From assembly GCF_002953195.1 (NCBI RefSeq), contig NZ_CP026377.1, positions 620,001 through 684,000 of the forward strand: 64,000 nucleotides of DNA. Direction: 5' to 3'. Below the pieces are notes generated by a model. It made no database searches. It saw only the letters and a list, made by a program, of their open reading frames with translations, and was not told the origin of the DNA. This DNA comes from Mixta gaviniae (GTDB lineage: Bacteria > Pseudomonadota > Gammaproteobacteria > Enterobacterales > Enterobacteriaceae). Position numbers and translations under genes: made by a program. This document shows, piece after piece, positions 1 to 7,290 of this stretch (positions are counted from its first letter, which is position 1; each line of letters starts with the position of its first letter).

Positions 1-1
1 G

Positions 2-973
2 CGGCGCCTGGTACGGCAGGTTAACTGGCTCTCGCCGCAGACGGTGAGCTTTCAGGTCGACAGCTGGATGGGGCCGCTGCAGCCGGTTCTCACGCTGCGG
101 CAACATCAGCTGACGGGCTACTTCCTGGTAGGCAACGTGCGCTATCCGGTAACGGGCGAGCAGCAGGATGGCGTGCCGCCAGGCAGAGCGCCGGCGGTAC
201 CGGATAAAACGCAGCTGCAGGCTAACCTGAAGGGGGGCGAGGCGGCGCTGTGGGGCGAAAACGTCAACGCTGACGTGCTGGATATTAAGCTGTGGCCGCG
301 CGCCTTCGTCGTCGCGGAGCGGCTCTGGTCGGCGCAGAACGTAACGGACGAGGAGAATATGTACCAGCGGCTGGCGGCGGTCGATCGCTGGTCGGCGGTA
401 TCGGTAGGGCTGCAGCAGCATACTCAGGCGCTGACCGGTATGATGCGGCTGGCCAACCGCGTCGACGTCGCGCCGCTGCAGATTTTCGCCCAGGCGCTGG
501 AGCCGGCGCACTACTACACCCGCCAGCATCTGAAATTCCAGGCGGGGCACTATACCCAGGCCGAGCCGCTGAACCGGCTGGCGGATCTGCTGCCGGCGGA
601 AAGCCTGGCGGTGAAAACCCTGACGCAGCAGGTGGAGGCGCTGATCGGCGATCGCGCCAGCCAGCCGGCGGCGCAGGCGATCCGCCAGCAGCTGGCGCAG
701 TGGCGGCAGAATGTGCCGCAGGTGATGCCGTTACTCGATGCCAGCTATCCGCTTAAGGCGCTGCGGCCGGTGGCGGAGCAGGTAGCGATGCTCAGCGATA
801 TGGGCAGCACCCTGGTCAACGCCTGGGCAGATGGCCAGCGCATCGATGCCTCCACGCTCGGCCAGATGCGCGAGCGGCTGGATGCGGCGGCGCAAACTCA
901 GGATGAGCTGGTTATCGCGCTGGTGAGGCCGCTGGATAAACTGCTACGCGCCGTCGCGTCGGAAAAGCGGTAA
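2..973 (+). CDS. GH20 beta-N-acetylhexosaminidase, C-terminal part (runs off left edge)
   Basis: The reading frame is open from base 2, so only the C-terminal ~323 residues are in the window. The motif GGEAALWGENVN followed by a WPR..AERLWS stretch is the end of the GH20 catalytic barrel, the part that closes the active site around N-acetylhexosamine. The remaining ~200 residues form a helical C-terminal extension, as in periplasmic or cell-envelope hexosaminidases. The family removes terminal GlcNAc/GalNAc from chitooligosaccharides or glycans. No signal peptide can be judged because the N-terminus is missing. The gene converges on ridA, 76 bp away. An internal GTG at 44 is only the first start codon in view, not the real start. 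Confidence 0.85.
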   Translation, partial: RRLVRQVNWLSPQTVSFQVDSWMGPLQPVLTLRQHQLTGYFLVGNVRYPVTGEQQDGVPPGRAPAVPDKTQLQANLKGGEAALWGENVNADVLDIKLWPRAFVVAERLWSAQNVTDEENMYQRLAAVDRWSAVSVGLQQHTQALTGMMRLANRVDVAPLQIFAQALEPAHYYTRQHLKFQAGHYTQAEPLNRLADLLPAESLAVKTLTQQVEALIGDRASQPAAQAIRQQLAQWRQNVPQVMPLLDASYPLKALRPVAEQVAMLSDMGSTLVNAWADGQRIDASTLGQMRERLDAAAQTQDELVIALVRPLDKLLRAVASEKR

Positions 974-1049
974 ACGCACCGCGAGAAAAGGGATAAGCGG
1001 AACAGCAAAGGGGAGTGGGCTGCCGCAGCGGGCGCGGCAGCCGGAAAGC

Positions 1050-1436
1050 TTAGCGACGCACGGCGATCGCTTCGATTTCGATCTTCACATCTTTCGGCAG
1101 GCGGGCCACTTCCACGCAGGAGCGTGCCGGGAAAGGCGCGCCATGTTCGCTGAAGAAGGCCTCATAGGCACCATTGACGGTAGCGAAGTCGTTAAGATCT
1201 TTGACGAACACCGTGGTTTTCACGATATCGCCCACTTTCAGCCCGGCCGCTTCCACGATGGCCTGAACGTTTTCCAGCGACTGACGCGCCTGCGCGGCGA
1301 CATCCTCAGCAACCGCGCCGGTTTTCGGATCCACCGGGATCTGACCAGAGGTAATGATCATGCTGCCAAGATCAACACCCTGAACGTACGGGCCAATGGC
1401 GGCTGGGGCTTTTTCCGTGCTGATTTCGCGTGACAT
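1050..1436 (-). CDS. ridA: RidA family 2-iminobutanoate/2-iminopropanoate deaminase
   Basis: The 128-residue protein has the normal length for RidA/YjgF. It starts MSREISTEKAPAAIGPY and contains the typical GQIPVDP and C-terminal ARSCVEVARLPKDVKIEIEA blocks; the Arg of PARSCVEV is the conserved substrate-binding residue. RidA hydrolyses reactive enamine/imine intermediates released by PLP enzymes such as threonine dehydratase, protecting other PLP enzymes in the cytoplasm. It lies 77 bp downstream of pyrI on the same strand, the order seen in E. coli (pyrBI-ridA), so read-through from pyrBI is likely. Confidence 0.97.
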   Translation of the reverse strand: MSREISTEKAPAAIGPYVQGVDLGSMIITSGQIPVDPKTGAVAEDVAAQARQSLENVQAIVEAAGLKVGDIVKTTVFVKDLNDFATVNGAYEAFFSEHGAPFPARSCVEVARLPKDVKIEIEAIAVRR

Positions 1437-1513
1437 AAATTCTCCTGATTAGTGGAATGTTGCCGGGCGGACCGCCCGCCATCTCGCCTCCATTATAGGG
1501 AGACGAAAGGTGA

Positions 1514-1975
1514 TTACCAGTTCGCCAGCACCACCTGGTGAGCAAACTCCTTCTCGCAATATTTGCACTTCAGCAGCACCGAACCGGCGCGCTTTCTGAC
1601 CTGAAAACTGGAGTAAACCGGCTCGCTGCGGCTGATGCAGTTGCTGTTAGGGCAGGTCAGCACGCGTTCAATGCGCTCCGGCAGCGTCGGCACGATCTTG
1701 GCGACCACGTTGTAATCGTCGATGCGGTTGACGGTGGCGTGTGGCGCATAGACCGCCAGCTGGTTGATCTGATCGTCGGTTAAGAAGGTGTTTTCGATCT
1801 TGATCAAATCCTTGCGGCCCAGCGCGCCGGAGGGCAGATTAAGCCCGATGGTGATACGCTGATCGGTTTCCGTCAGGCGAAACAGCGTCAGCAGCTTAAA
1901 GCCGACCTGCGCCGGAATATGGTCGATCACCGTACCGCGTTTGATCGCTTCAACCTGCAGTTTATCTTGCGTCAT
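1514..1975 (-). CDS. pyrI: Aspartate carbamoyltransferase regulatory subunit
   Basis: The 153-residue protein matches PyrI in length and sequence. The N-terminal allosteric domain binds ATP/CTP. The C-terminal zinc domain shows four cysteines as C-x4-C (CPNSNC) and C-x2-C (CKYC), which anchor the contact with the catalytic PyrB trimer. It confers feedback regulation on aspartate transcarbamoylase, the first committed step of pyrimidine synthesis. It is transcribed with pyrB, 12 bp upstream on the minus strand. Confidence 0.98.
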   Translation of the reverse strand: MTQDKLQVEAIKRGTVIDHIPAQVGFKLLTLFRLTETDQRITIGLNLPSGALGRKDLIKIENTFLTDDQINQLAVYAPHATVNRIDDYNVVAKIVPTLPERIERVLTCPNSNCISRSEPVYSSFQVRKRAGSVLLKCKYCEKEFAHQVVLANW

Positions 1976-1987
1976 CTTCTCTTCTCC

Positions 1988-2920
1988 TTACAGAACCGGG
2001 TCGCTGTTAAGCACCAGCGCCAGTAGCGCCTGACGTGCGTAGATGCCGTTGCCGGCCTGCTGGAAATACCAGGCGTGCGGGGTGTTATCCACGTCGGTTG
2101 CGATCTCATCCACACGCGGCAGCGGGTGCAGCACTTTCATATTGTCGCGCGCGCCCTGCAAATCGGCGGCGCGCAGTACGAACTGTGCTTTGACGTTGGC
2201 ATATTCGGACGGATCGAGACGCTCTTTCTGCACGCGCGTCATATAGAGAATATCCACCTGCGGCACCACCTCTTCGATACTGCCGTGGCGGCTCCACGCA
2301 ATGCCGCGCTCATCGAGCATATCGGTGATGTAGGCAGGCATCGCCAGCGCCTCCGGGGCGATAAAGAAGAAGCGGTTGCCCTCGAACTTCGCCAGCGCCT
2401 GGGTCAGCGAGTGAACGGTACGGCCATACTTCAGGTCGCCGACCATCGCCACATTCAGGTTACAGAGGCGGCTCTGGGTCTCCTGAATGGTAAAGAGATC
2501 AAGCAGCGTCTGGGTCGGATGCTGGTTAGCGCCGTCGCCCGCGTTCAGTACCGGAATGCTGCCGGCAAACTCGGTGGCGAGGCGCGCCGCGCCCTCCTGC
2601 GGATGACGCATCACAATGGCGTCGACGTAGGTGCTGATCACCGAAATGGTGTCAGCCAGCGTTTCGCCCTTTTTGCCCAGCGAAGTATTGCTGCTGTCGG
2701 AAAAGCCGACCACCGCCGCGCCGAGGCGCTGAATTGCGGTTTCAAAAGAGAGGCGCGTACGCGTCGAGGCTTCAAAGAAGCAGCTGGCGATCACTTTATG
2801 CTTTAGCAGCTCGGGCTGCGGATGCGCTTTCAGGCTGGCCGCCGCGTGCAGCACCAGCTCCAGCTCTTCGCGGCTGAGATCGTTAATCGAAATAATATGC
2901 TTGTGATACAGCGGATTCAT
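1988..2920 (-). CDS. pyrB: Aspartate carbamoyltransferase catalytic subunit
   Basis: The 310-residue protein is PyrB. It carries the carbamoyl-phosphate loop [15 protein letters not shown] and the [10 protein letters not shown] motif of the aspartate-binding domain. It condenses carbamoyl phosphate with L-aspartate to N-carbamoyl-L-aspartate in the cytoplasm. It is the first structural gene of pyrLBI and is preceded by a leader peptide and an intrinsic attenuator, so its expression should respond to UTP supply through transcription-translation coupling. The neighbouring argF product belongs to the same carbamoyltransferase superfamily and competes for carbamoyl phosphate. Confidence 0.98.
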   Translation of the reverse strand: MNPLYHKHIISINDLSREELELVLHAAASLKAHPQPELLKHKVIASCFFEASTRTRLSFETAIQRLGAAVVGFSDSSNTSLGKKGETLADTISVISTYVDAIVMRHPQEGAARLATEFAGSIPVLNAGDGANQHPTQTLLDLFTIQETQSRLCNLNVAMVGDLKYGRTVHSLTQALAKFEGNRFFFIAPEALAMPAYITDMLDERGIAWSRHGSIEEVVPQVDILYMTRVQKERLDPSEYANVKAQFVLRAADLQGARDNMKVLHPLPRVDEIATDVDNTPHAWYFQQAGNGIYARQALLALVLNSDPVL

Positions 2921-2933
2921 GCGTCGCTCTCCT

Positions 2934-3074
2934 TCAGGCGTGCCGGATTAAGGACGAAAAAAAAGCCCCTGCAATGAGGGGCTTCTTAACGATCGGTCGC
3001 TGACGGAAGGAAACAGGCGCCGCGCCTGCATTCAGGCGTGATTGAGCGTGGCTTATCATGATGCTCAGCGGCAT
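2934..3074 (-). CDS. pyrL: pyrBI operon leader peptide (46 aa)
   Basis: A 46-codon ORF starts at an ATG preceded by GGGAGGA and ends 13 bp before the pyrB ATG. It begins [11 protein letters not shown] and ends [11 protein letters not shown]; the GAFF-type end resembles E. coli PyrL, whose C-terminus reads through the attenuator. Here the terminator hairpin and its T run lie inside the 3' part of the ORF, exactly as expected for UTP-sensitive attenuation. In that mechanism, slow transcription through U-rich leader keeps RNA polymerase close to the ribosome, which then blocks the hairpin. The ORF has no other known role. Confidence 0.88.
   Translation of the reverse strand: MPLSIMISHAQSRLNAGAAPVSFRQRPIVKKPLIAGAFFSSLIRHA
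2957..2985 (-). terminator. pyrBI attenuator (intrinsic terminator)
   Basis: On the minus strand AGCCCCT and AGGGGCT form a perfect stem with a short loop, followed by eight T residues. The hairpin sits within the pyrL reading frame and about 35 bp before pyrB, the position required for the pyrBI attenuation mechanism. Confidence 0.9.
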
Positions 3075-3100
3075 AGGGTCCTCCCGGCAAATTGTCGGGC

Positions 3101-3129
3101 ATTATACGCAATCAGCTATCCGCTTCAAG
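3101..3129 (-). promoter_or_regulatory. pyrLBI promoter
   Basis: On the minus strand TTGAAG (3129-3124) and a perfect TATAAT (3106-3101) are separated by 16 bp, about 27 bp upstream of the pyrL start codon. The perfect -10 fits a strong sigma-70 promoter controlled mainly by attenuation. Confidence 0.7.
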
Positions 3130-3159
3130 CAAAAATCGCGGCCGGGTTAACCGATTGCG

Positions 3160-4179
3160 CTACGCGCTCTGCGCGGGTTTCGCCAGCGTAGCGACCATCA
3201 CCGCTTTAATGGTGTGCAGCCGGTTTTCCGCCTGATCGAAGACGACGCTGTGCGCCGATTCAAACACATCATCACTCACTTCCATGCCGCCGTGCAGGCC
3301 ATACTGTTCCGCCATTTGCTTACCGAGCGTGGTCTGATCGTCATGGAAGGCGGGCAGGCAGTGCAGGAATTTCACCTGCGGATTGCCAGTCAGCTGCAGC
3401 ATGGCCATATTCACCTGATAGTCGCGCAGCAGGGCGATACGCTCATGCCAGCGCTCTTTTGCCTCGCCCATCGATACCCAAACGTCGGTATAGATAAAGT
3501 CCGCCTGATGCACGCCTTCTGCGATATCCGCCGTCAGGGTGATTTTTCCGCCGTTTTGGCTGGCCGTTTTGCGGCACGCTTCGACCAGATCCGCTTCCGG
3601 CCAGCAGCTTTGCGGCGCCACCAGCCGCAGGTCGAGCCCCATCAGCGCGGCGGCCTCCATCAGAGTGTTGCCCATATTGTTGCGTGCGTCGCCGACGTAG
3701 GCCAGCGTCATGGCTCGCAACGATTTTTCCGGCAGATGCTCCTGCATCGTCAGCAGATCGGCCAGCAGCTGGGTAGGATGAAACTCATCGGTCAGGCCGT
3801 TCCATACCGGCACGCCGGCGTGCTGCGCCAGCGTCTCGACGACCGCCTGGCCATAGCCGCGATATTGGATGCCGTCATACATGCGGCCCAGCACGCGGGC
3901 GGTGTCTTTAATCGACTCTTTATGGCCGATCTGGCTGCCGCTGGGACCAAGCCAGGTGACGCGCGCCCCCTGATCGTACGCGGCAACTTCGAAAGAGCAT
4001 CGGGTGCGTGTCGATTCTTTTTCGAAGATGAGCGCGATATTCTTGCCCTGTAGCTGCGGGATCTCTTCGCCATTTTTTTTCGCGATTTTTAATTCAGCGG
4101 CGAGCGCCAGCAGAGCGTTGATTTCAGCGGGGGTAAAGTCGAGCAGCCTGAGGAAATGGCGTTGATAAAAGTGACTCAT
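3160..4179 (-). CDS. argF: Ornithine carbamoyltransferase
   Basis: The 339-residue protein is a full-length OTCase (E. coli ArgF/ArgI are 334). It contains the carbamoyl-phosphate motif [15 protein letters not shown] and the ornithine/catalytic motif HCLPAFHD. It converts ornithine and carbamoyl phosphate to citrulline in arginine synthesis. It stands alone on the minus strand, upstream of pyrLBI and divergent from rraB, as argI does in E. coli. ARG-box sequences upstream indicate repression by ArgR-arginine. The choice between the names argF and argI is only convention. Confidence 0.97.
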   Translation of the reverse strand: MSHFYQRHFLRLLDFTPAEINALLALAAELKIAKKNGEEIPQLQGKNIALIFEKESTRTRCSFEVAAYDQGARVTWLGPSGSQIGHKESIKDTARVLGRMYDGIQYRGYGQAVVETLAQHAGVPVWNGLTDEFHPTQLLADLLTMQEHLPEKSLRAMTLAYVGDARNNMGNTLMEAAALMGLDLRLVAPQSCWPEADLVEACRKTASQNGGKITLTADIAEGVHQADFIYTDVWVSMGEAKERWHERIALLRDYQVNMAMLQLTGNPQVKFLHCLPAFHDDQTTLGKQMAEQYGLHGGMEVSDDVFESAHSVVFDQAENRLHTIKAVMVATLAKPAQSA

Positions 4180-4202
4180 ACAGCACTCCTTGTTCCATCT
4201 TA

Positions 4203-4258
4203 AATGAATTAAAATTCAATCTAACCGTATGAATATGCATTTTCAACCCTGCGTGCAA
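4203..4258 (-). promoter_or_regulatory. argF promoter with ARG boxes (ArgR operator)
   Basis: AATGAATTAAAATTCAAT at 4203-4220 matches the 18-bp ARG-box consensus almost perfectly. A more degenerate palindrome (TGAAT...TTCA, 4230-4245) lies beside it. On the minus strand TTGCAC (4258-4253) and TATTCA (4235-4230), 17 bp apart, form a promoter whose -10 overlaps the second box, so ArgR binding should block RNA polymerase. Confidence 0.8.
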
Positions 4259-4340
4259 TAAACTTTTGCTTTTGTGTAGTGGCGCGGAGTGCAGTGTGGG
4301 AAAATAATCACATTGTTTGCCACACACAGAGGAACCCATC

Positions 4341-4766
4341 ATGGCATATGAAGAATTACTGGAAGAGCAGCGCGAAGAGACCCGAGCGATTATCGAAGAG
4401 CTGCTGGAAGACGGTAGCGACCCTGATGCGCTCTACACCATTGAGCATCACCTCTCCAGCGACAGTTTTGAGGCGCTGGAAAAAGCGGCGGTCGATGCGT
4501 TCAAGCTGGGCTATGAGGTGACTGACCCGGAAGAGCTGGAGCTGGAAGATGGCTCAACCGTGATGTGCGTGGATATCCTGAGCGAACTGGCGCTGAATCC
4601 GGAGCTGATTGATGCCCAGGTCGAGCAGCTGGTGGTGCTGGCCGGCAAACATCATGTCGATTACGACGGCTGGGGCACCTACTTTGAAGATCCTGATGCG
4701 GAAGATGAGGATGAAGAAGGCGAGGGCGACTACCTCGACGACGACGACAACGGCGTTCGTCACTGA
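4341..4766 (+). CDS. rraB: Ribonuclease E inhibitor RraB
   Basis: The 141-residue acidic protein contains the highly conserved [19 protein letters not shown] stretch and a D/E-rich tail ending DDDDNGVRH, diagnostic of RraB (YjgD). RraB binds RNase E and modulates degradosome composition and mRNA decay. The start at 4341 is chosen because GAGG lies 9 bp upstream and the encoded [15 protein letters not shown] aligns with E. coli RraB; an upstream in-frame ATG at 4317 would add eight unconserved residues. It is divergent from argF, as in E. coli. Confidence 0.96.
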   Translation: MAYEELLEEQREETRAIIEELLEDGSDPDALYTIEHHLSSDSFEALEKAAVDAFKLGYEVTDPEELELEDGSTVMCVDILSELALNPELIDAQVEQLVVLAGKHHVDYDGWGTYFEDPDAEDEDEEGEGDYLDDDDNGVRH

Positions 4767-4791
4767 TCTTCCGCCGTCTGACTATTGATCC

Positions 4792-4818
4792 GGCGCGTCG
4801 CGTTTCGACGCGCCCTTT
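4792..4818 (+). terminator. Hairpin between rraB and miaE
   Basis: GGCGCGTCG (4792-4800) and CGACGCGCC (4806-4814) form a perfect 9-bp stem with a 5-base loop, followed by CTTT. The short T run makes it a weak or partial terminator after rraB. Confidence 0.55.
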
Positions 4819-4833
4819 AACCGTAGCTATGCC

Positions 4834-5604
4834 ATGAATTACGCCGATCTGCTTGCCCCCATTCATCAATTTCTGCACTGCCGTACGCCACAATCCTGGA
4901 TTGAGGAGGCGCGCAAACCTGAAAACCTGACATTGCTGCTGACTGACCATCTGGTGTGCGAGCTGAAAGCGGCCCAGACCGCCGTCTGGCTGATCCGCAA
5001 ATATGTCGCCGATAAGCCGAGCGGCGATGCCATCCTCGCCTGGCTGCAGCCTTATGAAGCATTTATCTTTCGTGAAGATCCCGACAGCGGCTTTATCGAG
5101 GCGCATAAAAATTTGTCGAAGCGCATCATCGCGCGCAACGATGTGCCCTGGGGCGATGAGCTGCTGGATAAAATGGTGTTGCTGATTAAAGAGGAGCTGC
5201 ACCACTTTTATCAGGTATGGGAGATCATGCAGGCGCGCAACATGAGCTATCAGAAAATCACCGCCAGCCGCTACGCCAAAGGGCTGCTGCGTGAAATCAC
5301 GACGCACGAGCCGGAAACGCTGGTGGATAAGCTGATTTGCGGCGCCTACATTGAGGCGCGATCCTGCGAGCGTTTCGCCAGCCTGGCGCCGTTTCTCGAT
5401 GAGGAGCTGGCGAAGTTTTACGTCTCGCTGCTGCGCTCCGAAGCGCGACACTATCAGGATTACCTGGCGCTGGCGGCGCGCATCGCCCCCTTTGATATCA
5501 GCGGCCGCGTGCGACAGATCGGCGAAGCGGAAGCGCGCCTGATTCAGGCACCGGACAGCGAGCTGCGTTTTCACAGCGGCGTACCGGACTGGACGAATCA
5601 GTAA
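4834..5604 (+). CDS. miaE: tRNA 2-methylthio-N6-isopentenyladenosine-37 hydroxylase
   Basis: The 256-residue protein is MiaE, a ferritin-like non-haem diiron monooxygenase. Candidate iron ligands are visible in two helices: KEELHHFYQVWEIM and SEARHYQDYL, with an additional ARSCERFA glutamate. It hydroxylates the ms2i6A37 side chain next to the anticodon in tRNAs reading UNN codons. It lies directly after rraB, as in Salmonella and other enterics that retain miaE. Confidence 0.95.
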   Translation: MNYADLLAPIHQFLHCRTPQSWIEEARKPENLTLLLTDHLVCELKAAQTAVWLIRKYVADKPSGDAILAWLQPYEAFIFREDPDSGFIEAHKNLSKRIIARNDVPWGDELLDKMVLLIKEELHHFYQVWEIMQARNMSYQKITASRYAKGLLREITTHEPETLVDKLICGAYIEARSCERFASLAPFLDEELAKFYVSLLRSEARHYQDYLALAARIAPFDISGRVRQIGEAEARLIQAPDSELRFHSGVPDWTNQ

Positions 5605-5669
5605 ACCATGCGCTCCCGGAGGGAAACGGCTGGGAGCGATAAGTGGAAAACGGACGCAGCGGCAGCCGC

Positions 5670-5996
5670 TTAGTCATATAGCCAGCGGCCAGCCTTAGCA
5701 GACTCGGCGAACATACGTACCGTAAGGGGTTTACTTATTTGCTCCAGGGGTTTCTGCGTAAACCCTCTACGGAAAAACCAGGCGGTTTTCCAGGGATAAT
5801 AGTTTTCAATATTCATTACTGATAAGTCGATATTAAAAACTTGCGCATATTTATTGTTCGCGGGGAACAAATCCTCTTCTTCAGCATATTCCTGCAAAGC
5901 CTCATCCATTTTCACCCGGTTCTCTTTTGTAGGAAGCAGGCCTGAAATGGGCAGTTCGTTTTGGAAAAAACGCAGTACCACTTCGTCAGTCACCAT
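5670..5996 (-). CDS. DUF1493 family protein
   Basis: The 108-residue acidic protein ends LTVRMFAESAKAGRWLYD, the typical C-terminal signature of DUF1493, a small family with an acyl-carrier-protein-like outline. No conserved phosphopantetheine serine is evident to me. The start codon overlaps the 3' end of the upstream membrane-protein gene by 7 bp, so the two are translationally coupled. The function is unknown. The pair sits between miaE and yjgM, where E. coli has no such genes, which suggests local gain. Confidence 0.75.
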   Translation of the reverse strand: MVTDEVVLRFFQNELPISGLLPTKENRVKMDEALQEYAEEEDLFPANNKYAQVFNIDLSVMNIENYYPWKTAWFFRRGFTQKPLEQISKPLTVRMFAESAKAGRWLYD

Positions 5997-6349
5997 ATTT
6001 TATCGTTGCCTCGCGCAATGCGATTATAATGCGTGACGGTATTGAGCATTATGGTTGCCACATCGTTCGCCAGTATAACCCAACCGACGACAGGCACCGT
6101 CCGCCCAACAAACGCACCCGGATTGTTTACCCACATGGGCTTAAGAAGATGAATGCTTTTGTTAGTAAGCGTAGGTAATCTGACAGGAAGATGGCTATCT
6201 GAATAGCGACGGGAGACGCGAGAAGCCACTGACGTACCTTTAGTGGTTAGTCCTGGTTTAGTTCGTGTGCTTAATATGGGCAAACCGAGGATAATACAGC
6301 TCGCTGCGATTAATTCTTGAATGCCAAACTTTTTATCTATCTGATCCAT
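5990..6349 (-). CDS. Small membrane protein, partner of DUF1493 gene
   Basis: The 119-residue protein has an N-terminal ELIAASCIILGLPIL hydrophobic segment and a conserved-looking GAFVGRTVPVVGWVILAND segment near the C-terminus, consistent with one or two membrane passes. From memory, genes with this GAFVGR..P..GWVILA signature occur beside DUF1493 genes in other enterics. It overlaps the DUF1493 start by 7 bp. AT-richer codon use than its neighbours suggests acquisition. I do not know its function. Confidence 0.65.
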   Translation of the reverse strand: MDQIDKKFGIQELIAASCIILGLPILSTRTKPGLTTKGTSVASRVSRRYSDSHLPVRLPTLTNKSIHLLKPMWVNNPGAFVGRTVPVVGWVILANDVATIMLNTVTHYNRIARGNDKIW

Positions 6350-6522
6350 AACTATCCAGAAGAAAAGCTCGCCCGCTGAGAGTCGTCAGTTCACCATAAA
6401 AATATGTTCCGTTCAGTTGTATCCATACTATGAAATGCTTTTCATTAATATGCTGTGGCAGAATCTTTTTTAGCGGGTTATCAACGGGTGGTCAATAATC
6501 GTTCCATTAACGCCCCGGCAAT

Positions 6523-6545
6523 AAAAAAGGCGCTTACAGCGCCTT
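6523..6545 (-). terminator. Terminator of yjgM
   Basis: On the minus strand AAGGCGCT and AGCGCCTT form an 8-bp stem with a 3-base loop, followed by a run of six T residues. The stem overlaps the yjgM stop codon. Confidence 0.85.
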
Positions 6546-7037
6546 CAGCATCCTGACTTCACAGTCAACGTGACCAGTACAGCCCAGCGGCCCATCGATA
6601 TGCCCGAAGCCGAGCTTCTCATACAGGCGAATCGCCTGCGTCAGGCTGGCGGTGGTTTCCAGATAACAGCGCGTAAAGCCGCGCGCGCGGGCGAAATCGA
6701 ACGCCTGCTGCGCCAGCTGCCATGCCACGCCGCGGCCGCGCAGCTGCGGCAGAAAATACATCTTTTGCAGCTCGCAGATATCCGGCGCGCTGCACTGCAG
6801 CGGCGCGATGCCGCCGCCGCCGGCCACCTTGCCCTCCAGCTCGATAACCCAGTAGGCGCTGTCCGCTTCGCTGTAAAGTTCAAACAGGTGGTCCAGGTTC
6901 GGATCGGAAACGGTATAGCCTTTATCGGCGGTCAGGCCGAATTCCGCTGAAACGTGACGGATCACCTGGGCGATAGACGGGTTATCCGCCGGGGTAATGG
7001 GGCGAATGCGTAGCGAAGTGTCGGGAGCGATAGTCAT
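6534..7037 (-). CDS. yjgM: GNAT family N-acetyltransferase YjgM
   Basis: The 167-residue protein has the GNAT acetyl-CoA loop in [20 protein letters not shown] (Q/R-x-x-G-x-G/A) and the family-specific ends CYLETTASL and [13 protein letters not shown] that match enterobacterial YjgM. The acyl acceptor is not known to me. Gene order miaE-yjgM-valS parallels E. coli, where yjgN would follow; yjgN is absent here. Confidence 0.85.
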   Translation of the reverse strand: MTIAPDTSLRIRPITPADNPSIAQVIRHVSAEFGLTADKGYTVSDPNLDHLFELYSEADSAYWVIELEGKVAGGGGIAPLQCSAPDICELQKMYFLPQLRGRGVAWQLAQQAFDFARARGFTRCYLETTASLTQAIRLYEKLGFGHIDGPLGCTGHVDCEVRMLKAL

Positions 7038-7203
7038 CGTCTGGCTCGGGTTAAGAAAATCAAAAAGAGTGTAATAACACCGCTCGCCGGGTGATGCAAT
7101 GGCTGTGGCAGTGAGAAAATTTCAGTCTGATGCGGGATAAGAGGGAAGCGGCGGAAAACCGCAGCCTGCTGAGGATTGTCACCCCGGCCGCCGCGCGACG
7201 CCT

Positions 7204-7238
7204 AAAAAAACACCCCGGCGGCTTACGCCGTCGGGGTG
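7204..7238 (-). terminator. Terminator of valS operon
   Basis: On the minus strand CACCCCGACGGCG and CGCCGGGGTG form a long GC-rich stem followed by seven T residues, 53 bp beyond the valS stop. Confidence 0.88.
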
Positions 7239-7290
7239 AGAGGGGCGGGGCAAACCATGGCGAAGCGTGCCGCCATGGTCGTCGCCAGCC

